Positions 1-4,171 of a stretch of DNA of 8,023 nucleotides are shown in pieces. Positions within the stretch are counted from its first letter, which is position 1, and each line of letters opens with the position of its first letter. Under the pieces are notes generated by a model. The model searched no databases. It had not been told where the DNA came from and was given only the letters and a program-made list of their open reading frames with translations. Origin of the DNA: JAHFOW01 sp046350595 (GTDB lineage Bacteria > Planctomycetota > Brocadiia > Brocadiales > Brocadiaceae); assembly GCA_046350595.1 (NCBI GenBank), contig JAXMAC010000131.1, positions 1 to 8,023 on the forward strand. The letters run 5' to 3'. A program made the translations under genes and the position numbers.

Positions 1-2
1 TG

Positions 3-191
3 TCGATTGCTCAAGGGAAAGACACCGATATCAAAGACTTGATTAAACAGGCCGAAGAATCCTATAGTAACTATGATTACAAGAATGCGATTCATTATCT
101 TGATAAAGCGTTGGAGATTAACCCAACCCACTACGAGGCAAAGTTCCTTAAGAATAAATTTTTAGAGGAGATAAATAAGAAAAGGAAGTAA
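3..191 (+). CDS. C-terminal fragment of a TPR-repeat protein (5' end outside window)
   Basis: An open frame enters from the left edge and ends at TAA 189-191, giving 62 residues; the other two forward frames hit stops within the first 45 bases. Residues about 15-48 fit one tetratricopeptide repeat: a helix AEESYSNYDYKNAI, then HYLDKALEINP, with the usual small residues (Ala in KNAI, Ala in KALEINP) and the Pro that closes a TPR. A Lys-rich tail (EEINKKRK) ends the protein. TPRs are helical protein-protein interaction modules; the function of the whole protein cannot be told from this end. It converges on the epimerase gene 44 bases away, with no clear terminator hairpin between them. Confidence 0.75.
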   Translation, partial: SIAQGKDTDIKDLIKQAEESYSNYDYKNAIHYLDKALEINPTHYEAKFLKNKFLEEINKKRK

Positions 192-235
192 GAAGAGTTG
201 CCCATGAGAAGGCTTTTATCAAACAAACGAATTCT

Positions 236-1135
236 CTAAATACGATTAATCATATCCTGAATATACCGCTTTAATCCTTCAATCCCTCCATAACGCACAC
301 CCAGCGCCTTAGATTGTGTGTTATCAATGGTATTGACAGGTTGTTTGGACGTACCGTTGATACTGGATTTGGAGGCGCAAAGTTCCTTAGCCATACGTGC
401 AATGCTCACGTTATCAATATAAAAGTCTACCAGGTTATAAATCTTTCCCGATGCTTCTTTATTGCCAATTGACAGGTCTACAGCCTGTGCCACATCCTCC
501 ACAAAGACGATCTTGCCGCCTCCCGAAACTTCTACATCGCTTCCGTGTTTGATATCTTTGATTATATTGTACCAGGCGGAGTGGGCCAGATGTGGATTTA
601 TACCATAGATGCCTACCGGACGGAAGATAGTTGTGCCAAAAGCCTTTGTCATAAAATATGAATGACAAAATGCCTCGACCGACGCCTTGTACGCTCCGTA
701 ATTTGAATCGGGTATGAGGGGATGCTGTTCGTCTAACCTGATATTGGAAAAGATGTGTCCGTATACCGCACAGGAACTGATAAAGATGAATTGTTTAATG
801 CCAGCTTGTTTTGAGGCGTCTAACAGCTCTATGCTGCCGAGAAGATTTGCCTCTACAAATCTTTTAATGTCCTTATTAGCCGCTTCGTAAAATGAGGCGT
901 CATTTCTTTCGTAAGCCATGTGAATGACTACATCCGCACCCTGCACAAATTTCTTCTGTATCTCTTTGTCAGCGAGGTCGCCTTGTACAAAGGTAATTTT
1001 TTCTTGAAAATCTTTAAGATGTAAAATATTGGAGGTATTTCGTATCAGAGACTGTATTTGAACGCCCCTTTTAAAGAGTCTTTTTGCCACATAACCACCG
1101 AGAAAGCCAGTCAAGCCAGTTACTGCAATTTTCAA
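236..1135 (-). CDS. NAD(P)-dependent epimerase/dehydratase (extended SDR family)
   Basis: The 299-residue product has the architecture of extended short-chain dehydrogenases that act on nucleotide sugars or related substrates. Residues 3-14 form the first beta strand and the dinucleotide-binding GxxGxxG loop (Gly7, Gly10, Gly13). GDLAD at 52-56 and the hydrophobic VVIHMA at 69-74 are further Rossmann landmarks. The catalytic region shows SSCAVYG (120-126) and YGAYK, with Tyr146 and Lys150 as the YxxxK pair. FRPVGIYG (171-178) is the usual post-catalytic segment, followed by a variable substrate domain. About 300 residues is normal for the family. The start is TTG at 1135-1133, chosen because GGAGG lies 8 bases upstream and the GxxGxxG loop begins at residue 7, as expected. 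It could be a UDP-glucose 4-epimerase-like or dTDP-sugar enzyme, or a broader NAD-dependent reductase; the substrate cannot be read from the sequence. Confidence 0.9.
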   Translation of the reverse strand: MKIAVTGLTGFLGGYVAKRLFKRGVQIQSLIRNTSNILHLKDFQEKITFVQGDLADKEIQKKFVQGADVVIHMAYERNDASFYEAANKDIKRFVEANLLGSIELLDASKQAGIKQFIFISSCAVYGHIFSNIRLDEQHPLIPDSNYGAYKASVEAFCHSYFMTKAFGTTIFRPVGIYGINPHLAHSAWYNIIKDIKHGSDVEVSGGGKIVFVEDVAQAVDLSIGNKEASGKIYNLVDFYIDNVSIARMAKELCASKSSINGTSKQPVNTIDNTQSKALGVRYGGIEGLKRYIQDMINRI

Positions 1136-1143
1136 AACTTATT

Positions 1144-1148
1144 CCTCC
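1144..1148 (-). promoter_or_regulatory. Shine-Dalgarno GGAGG fixing the TTG start of the epimerase
   Basis: On the minus strand GGAGG (within TCGGAGGAATAAGTT) sits 8 bases before TTG 1135-1133. This spacing is ideal and supports a non-ATG start. Confidence 0.7.
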
Positions 1149-1200
1149 GAAATTCTATTTTTGCCACGGACGTTCCTGGCGCAGCGAAGCCGCAACCAAA

Positions 1201-1230
1201 TTCGAAATACGAATATCGAAATATGAAACA
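1201..1230. repeat. Degenerate 7-bp tandem repeat (CGAAATA type)
   Basis: Four consecutive heptamers can be read: CGAAATA (1203), CGAATAT (1210), CGAAATA (1217) and TGAAACA (1224), followed by AATTCAAATGACAAAA. A related heptamer array occurs at 4141-4168. It resembles non-coding intergenic repeats common in environmental bacterial genomes; its function is unknown. Confidence 0.55.
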
Positions 1231-1297
1231 AATTCAAATGACAAAAAACTCAATGCTCAAAACTTTACGTAAGCATAATCTAATCAATGCCTTACAG

Positions 1298-1576
1298 TTA
1301 TGCATTTTGAAAAACACGCAAAAAAAACAAGAAGTTGATGGATAGTAGTACAGAAGCGCGCTGTATAACCATAGCGCAGCTAATGCGCAACCAATTTTCT
1401 TGTGAAAGCGGGGAGATTGCTTCGGAAAAAGCCCTCGCAATGACATTTACTATGCTCTTTGTCGGCAAATAGCACTTTGTCATTGCGAGCGTTTGTAGTG
1501 ACGACTTTAGTCGTCTGGTCGTCTGTCGTCTTGGGTCATTGCGAGCGGAGCGAAGCAATCTTTCCATCATAAACAA
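1298..1576 (-). CDS. Doubtful small ORF (92 aa) made largely of repeat sequence
   Basis: The frame opens at TTG 1576-1574, or at the tandem ATG codons 1570 and 1567, and ends at 1298. Its only support is an AGGAGGTG motif at 1588-1581, an excellent ribosome-binding match 5-11 bases before the possible starts. Against it, residues 1-60 are simply the translation of the GCAATGAC inverted repeats (for example LLRSARND, AMTKC), no domain is recognisable, and composition is odd. It lies on the same strand as the epimerase, 162 bases upstream of it. It may be the remnant start of a gene interrupted by repeat insertion, or chance. I do not recognise the product. Confidence 0.15.
   Translation of the reverse strand: MFMMERLLRSARNDPRRQTTRRLKSSLQTLAMTKCYLPTKSIVNVIARAFSEAISPLSQENWLRISCAMVIQRASVLLSINFLFFLRVFQNA
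1414..1561. repeat. Composite GCAATGAC / GTCATTGCGAG inverted-repeat element
   Basis: Two full units lie in opposite orientation: AGATTGCTTCGG..CTCGCAATGAC at 1414-1444 and GTCATTGCGAG..CGAAGCAATCT at 1535-1561. A third half unit, TGTCATTGCGAG (1478-1489), is an exact 12-base inverse of 1434-1445. Between them lies a near-perfect palindrome GACGACT-TT-AGTCGTC (1500-1515), followed by two further TCGTCT copies (1519, 1526). As RNA or a cruciform this could fold into a long hairpin with side stems. The unit belongs to a type of short dispersed palindrome seen in many bacterial genomes, REP or MITE-like in appearance. No transposase is nearby. Confidence 0.75.
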
Positions 1577-1697
1577 ACTACACCTCCTGATAAGAAGTAC
1601 ATGGGATTGTGAAATACTTACAAAAAAAGATGTTTTTACAGAGTAATACTATATTATTTTGAATATATCATTTTTGGGTAGAATTCCATAATGATTT

Positions 1698-1726
1698 TTG
1701 ATAATCTATTTCGATGTTTTTAACCT
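1698..1726 (+). promoter_or_regulatory. Weak candidate sigma70 promoter for the antiporter
   Basis: TTGATA (1698-1703) is 5/6 to the -35 consensus. After a 17-base spacer comes TAACCT (1721-1726), which keeps the key T, A and final T of the -10 box but is only 3/6. It would start transcription about 19 bases before the antiporter ATG, leaving GAGG (1735-1738) in the leader. Confidence 0.3.
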
Positions 1727-1751
1727 ATTTTATTGAGGATGGGACAGGATA

Positions 1752-2705
1752 ATGATAGTTCAAATTTTGTTGTTTATCGCAGGACTTGCAGGTCTTTATT
1801 TTGGGGCTGAATGGCTCGTTAAGGGGGCAACAAGGTTTGCCCGTGCCTTTTATATCAAACCGGTAGTAATAGGACTCACGATCGTTGCATTTGGAACATC
1901 AACGCCGGAACTTGTTACCAGTGTAATTGCCGCAATACGGCATTCGAGTGATATTGCTATGGGAAATGTCATCGGGAGCAATATTGCCAACATCGGCCTT
2001 ATCCTGGGACTTTCAGCCCTCGTGCAACCCCTCAAGGTAGATATGAAACTCCTCTACCGTGAAATGCCTATTATGGTAGGCATTTCTCTCTTTCTCTACT
2101 TTATTGGTTGGGATGGCATATTGAGTCGCCTGGAAGGCGGTGTCCTTTTGGCAGGTATATCTTTTTACACCTTTTATGTCTATCGTGTCGCCTTAAAGGA
2201 AGCCGGGGCTATTGAGCAGGAATACCGGGAGTTCGAGGATCACTTAGAAAAAGGCCGTGACACCCTTTCTCGCGATATATTTTTAATCTTTTTAGGATTG
2301 GCGGGTCTCGTTGCGGGGGCACACCTGATGGTTCATTCATCCATATATATTGCCCGAGTTTTTGGAATCAGCGAACTCGTTATAGGGCTTACCGTTATTG
2401 CCGTAGGCACTTCCCTTCCCGAACTGGCAACATCTATGGTTGCCGCCATTCGCAAGGAATCTGATATTAGCGTAGGGAACGTCATCGGGAGTAATATCTT
2501 TAATATACTTGCAGTCCTTGGAGTTGCCGCTCTCGTCAGGCCGTTACCTGTCAATTCGGCTTCTCTCCGTGTTGATATGCCTGTCATGCTCTTCTTTAGT
2601 ATATTCCTTATACCTATGATTACCTGGAAATTCGTCCTGAGCCGCATACAAGGATTAGTTCTCTTAGTCTGGTATGCCGCTTATATTTTGTGGTTATTCA
2701 GGTAA
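1752..2705 (+). CDS. yrbG: Calcium/sodium antiporter, CaCA family (YrbG-like)
   Basis: An inner-membrane cation exchanger that in this family couples Ca2+ export to Na+ (and in some members K+) entry. The 317 residues show the hallmark two-fold inverted repeat. Alpha-1 contains GTSTPE (48-53) and GNVIGSN (71-77); alpha-2 contains GTSLPE (219-224) and GNVIGSN (242-248). Glu53 and Glu224 correspond to the acidic cation ligands of the family. Each half has about five hydrophobic helices, and the halves are joined by a charged cytoplasmic loop (about 149-174, rich in Glu, Arg and Lys). Length is typical of bacterial members. The ATG is preceded by GAGGATGGGACAGG, a loose SD region. The gene ends inside the last codons of the convergent heptosyltransferase gene. 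In enterobacteria yrbG lies next to LPS-core and transport genes, so an LPS-gene neighbour is intriguing, but here the orientation is convergent and not operonic. Confidence 0.93.
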   Translation: MIVQILLFIAGLAGLYFGAEWLVKGATRFARAFYIKPVVIGLTIVAFGTSTPELVTSVIAAIRHSSDIAMGNVIGSNIANIGLILGLSALVQPLKVDMKLLYREMPIMVGISLFLYFIGWDGILSRLEGGVLLAGISFYTFYVYRVALKEAGAIEQEYREFEDHLEKGRDTLSRDIFLIFLGLAGLVAGAHLMVHSSIYIARVFGISELVIGLTVIAVGTSLPELATSMVAAIRKESDISVGNVIGSNIFNILAVLGVAALVRPLPVNSASLRVDMPVMLFFSIFLIPMITWKFVLSRIQGLVLLVWYAAYILWLFR

Positions 2706-3756
2706 CATTTTTGATCAAATCCAACCCAACACGAACAACCCTTTCCGGCTTTATCCTCGTCATACACCGATGATCCTTCGGACATACCTTCAGATGGCAG
2801 GCAAGGCAATCAACGTCAGCCCTGATTACCTGCCCTATCTCGGCCGGAGTATCCGTATATCGGGGGTCATTTGGTCCCATGAGCGTTACAACGGGTCTCT
2901 TAAAGGCCACGGCTATATGGCGCGGGCCGGAATCCACGGTAATCAACAATGCGCATCGTTTGACTACCGCCTTCAGGACATCCAGGGACTTAATCTCGCT
3001 TCCCAGATTAATTACCGTTGATTGTGCAGCGCTAACAATATCTTGAGCAAGCTTTAATTCGCCGGGAGCACAGACTATTGCTATATGACAATCTCTATGA
3101 TTCCGGATAAGATCAACGGTTTGGGCAAACCTCTCTGCCGTCCAGCATTTTGAGGAACCATAGGCAGCGCCGGGATTCAAAAGAATGAGCGGCTTGCCGC
3201 CACTTAAATGATACTTTTTGAAAATTTCATCCACACGCCGTTGTGCTTCGTCAGAAATAAATAATTCCAGTTCCTTTGAACGCACTTCGCATCCAATTTC
3301 TGTACATAAACGCAGGTAATAGTCACCCATATACGTTGGACGAAAGCGACCACTTTCATCATATAATCGGGGTACACGATCGGTAAGTAACCACGACCGT
3401 GTATCCCGTTTATATCCAACACGCCGTTTTACGCCACCCAGCCAGAAGACGAGTGCGGAACTAAAGGAATTCGGGAAAAGAAAACCAAGTTCGTATCTTT
3501 GAGAACGTATCTGTTTTACGAGAGAGACCGCTTGCCCACATAGTCTTTTTCTGTTCTGAGAATCCAGGAGCATGATATTGTCAAACCAGGGAGCGCCTTC
3601 AATGATCTTCTGAACGTAAGGCTTTATAAGGAGGGTTATTTCTGCATGGGGAAAATTTTCTCTGATACATCGGAATGCAGGCGTAGCCATGACAACATCG
3701 CCCACCCAATTGGGCGATCGGATAATGATTTTTTTTACTTTGGTTGGTTCTATCAA
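2698..3756 (-). CDS. waaF: ADP-heptose:LPS heptosyltransferase II-type glycosyltransferase (GT9)
   Basis: A cytoplasmic-face glycosyltransferase that in this family adds heptose from ADP-heptose to the LPS inner core. Using the TTG start (352 aa), the N-terminal motif RSPNWVGDVVMATPA begins at residue 13, with Asn16, Gly19 and Asp20. PNSFSSAL (about 95-102) matches the family's PNSF motif. The nucleotide-sugar half has NPGAAYGSSKCW (194-205), TVDSGPRHIA (273-282) and MGPNDPRYT (293-301). A Cys-rich tail has Cys317, Cys320, Cys325 and Cys331, a pattern seen in many non-enteric homologues. The start is uncertain. GTG 3810 gives 370 aa but has no SD and translates sequence next to a hairpin. TTG 3756 has GAGG 5 bases upstream and better fits the family N-terminus. 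The TGA stop overlaps the antiporter's end by 8 bases. Assignment to GT9 is firm; heptosyltransferase II is more likely than I or III. Confidence 0.88.
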   Translation of the reverse strand: MIEPTKVKKIIIRSPNWVGDVVMATPAFRCIRENFPHAEITLLIKPYVQKIIEGAPWFDNIMLLDSQNRKRLCGQAVSLVKQIRSQRYELGFLFPNSFSSALVFWLGGVKRRVGYKRDTRSWLLTDRVPRLYDESGRFRPTYMGDYYLRLCTEIGCEVRSKELELFISDEAQRRVDEIFKKYHLSGGKPLILLNPGAAYGSSKCWTAERFAQTVDLIRNHRDCHIAIVCAPGELKLAQDIVSAAQSTVINLGSEIKSLDVLKAVVKRCALLITVDSGPRHIAVAFKRPVVTLMGPNDPRYTDTPAEIGQVIRADVDCLACHLKVCPKDHRCMTRIKPERVVRVGLDLIKNVT

Positions 3757-3761
3757 TGAGA

Positions 3762-3765
3762 CCTC
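3762..3765 (-). promoter_or_regulatory. GAGG ribosome-binding site favouring the TTG 3756 start of the heptosyltransferase
   Basis: The minus strand reads CTGAGGTCTCATTG, with GAGG 5 bases before the TTG. The alternative GTG at 3810 has no purine-rich SD in front, only the arm of a hairpin. Confidence 0.45.
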
Positions 3766-3814
3766 AGAAAAAGACGTATATATCTGAATTGTAAAATTGG
3801 CGACTGTCACCGTA

Positions 3815-3836
3815 GTTCAATCGTCTTCGATTGAAC
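3815..3836. repeat. Perfect inverted repeat, 9-bp arms, 4-base loop
   Basis: GTTCAATCG (3815-3823), loop TCTT, CGATTGAAC (3828-3836). It lies 5 bases upstream of the GTG alternative start on the minus strand. Confidence 0.85.
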
Positions 3837-3869
3837 CTGAACACCTGGTGTGTTTAAATAATGTACCAC

Positions 3870-3901
3870 AAGTTCAAACTCTGTAGTCCGGTTTAAAACT
3901 T
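3870..3901. repeat. Imperfect inverted repeat between the two perfect hairpins
   Basis: AAGTT (3870-3874) pairs with AACTT (3897-3901) and AAAC (3876-3879) with GTTT (3891-3894), separated by a small internal loop (C3875 opposite A3895 and A3896). It ends exactly where the next hairpin begins at 3902. Confidence 0.5.
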
Positions 3902-3928
3902 CTGGTTCAATTTGCAAAATTGAACCAG
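3902..3928. repeat. Perfect inverted repeat, 12-bp arms, 3-base loop
   Basis: CTGGTTCAATTT (3902-3913), loop GCA, AAATTGAACCAG (3917-3928). This is the strongest stem in the window. Neither strand has a T-run directly after it, so a terminator role is not supported. Confidence 0.85.
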
Positions 3929-3951
3929 CATTGAACGAACTTCAGGCTAAA

Positions 3952-3981
3952 ATTCTACAGGAGTATTTTATGCGTTGTCAA
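3952..3981 (-). promoter_or_regulatory. Sigma70-type promoter for the heptosyltransferase
   Basis: On the minus strand TTGACA (3981-3976, 6/6 to consensus) is followed by an 18-base spacer and TAGAAT (3957-3952, 5/6). The predicted start is near 3945, giving a leader of about 190 nt to TTG 3756. The -35 box overlaps that of the rightward kinase promoter. Confidence 0.65.
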
Positions 3982-4003
3982 GACAGGTTCCTTGCTCTAT
4001 AAT
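3975..4003 (+). promoter_or_regulatory. Sigma70-type promoter for the histidine kinase
   Basis: TTGTCA (3975-3980, 5/6), a 17-base spacer, then TATAAT (3998-4003, 6/6). The predicted start is near 4010, leaving a leader of about 160 nt before ATG 4172. This is the best forward promoter match in the window. A short stem TCCCC/GGGGA (4067-4071 with 4082-4086) lies in that leader. Confidence 0.7.
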
Positions 4004-4140
4004 TAAGCTCATATAAAAAGTGTCAAATTTTGCCGACTTTTCGAAAGAATACCCAATTATTATTCGTCCCCAAACACTAGCGGGGAAAATTCTTGGTGAA
4101 AATCTTTCTTAAATGAATTTCTTCAGAAATTGATAATTTC

Positions 4141-4168
4141 AAATCCGAAATCGTAAATCCAAATTATA
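4141..4168. repeat. Degenerate 7-bp tandem repeat (AAATCCG type) abutting the kinase start
   Basis: Consecutive heptamers are AAATCCG (4141), AAATCGT (4148), AAATCCA (4155) and a decayed AATTATA (4162). The array ends 3 bases before the kinase ATG and occupies the place where an SD would be. It has the same period as, and a similar motif to, the array at 1203-1230. Confidence 0.5.
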
Positions 4169-4171
4169 ATT

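Larger units (their letters stand above)
1136..1751. other. 616-base repeat-rich intergenic region
   Basis: No convincing protein gene is present. From left to right it contains the epimerase SD (1144-1148), a heptamer tandem (1201-1230), a poly-A-rich stretch (about 1318-1331), a small hairpin GCGCA/TGCGC (1374-1378 with 1384-1388), a composite GCAATGAC inverted-repeat element (1414-1561), an AGGAGGTG motif on the minus strand (1581-1588), and an AT-rich block (about 1600-1733) in front of the antiporter gene. A 92-codon minus-strand frame across the repeats is listed separately as doubtful. Confidence 0.7.
3815..3946 (-). promoter_or_regulatory. Structured 5' leader of the heptosyltransferase transcript
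   Basis: From the predicted leftward start site (about 3945) to about 3815 the RNA would form three hairpins: 3928-3902 (12 bp, perfect), 3901-3870 (imperfect) and 3836-3815 (9 bp, perfect). A 5-bp closing stem is possible between 3941-3945 (TTCAG) and 3837-3841 (CTGAA). Six GTTCAA/TTGAAC hexamers lie at 3815, 3831, 3872, 3905, 3921 and 3931, so alternative pairings are possible. No poly-U tract follows any stem, so it is not an obvious terminator or attenuator. I recognise no known riboswitch class. It could instead be a dispersed DNA repeat or a protein operator array. Confidence 0.45.

Noticed and set aside
192..235. Bidirectional terminator between the TPR and epimerase genes
   Set aside because: Only a GCC/GGC 3-bp pairing before TTTTAT; too weak to support.
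1058..1345. Plus-strand 95-codon frame overlapping the epimerase start and the heptamer repeat
   Set aside because: About a quarter of it is antisense to the epimerase N-terminus and the rest crosses repeats and poly-A; no SD and no recognisable domain.
1850..2647. Minus-strand frames inside the antiporter gene (61 and 104 codons)
   Set aside because: Shadows of a clearly coding plus-strand gene with intact family motifs; no independent start signals.
3815..3936. CRISPR-like array of GTTCAA repeats
   Set aside because: Units are only 6-12 bases, alternate in orientation and are irregularly spaced; no spacers of uniform length and no cas genes.
4067..4086. TCCCC..GGGGA hairpin in the kinase leader as a regulatory element
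   Set aside because: A 5-bp stem with a 10-base loop is too weak to call alone; mentioned only with the promoter.
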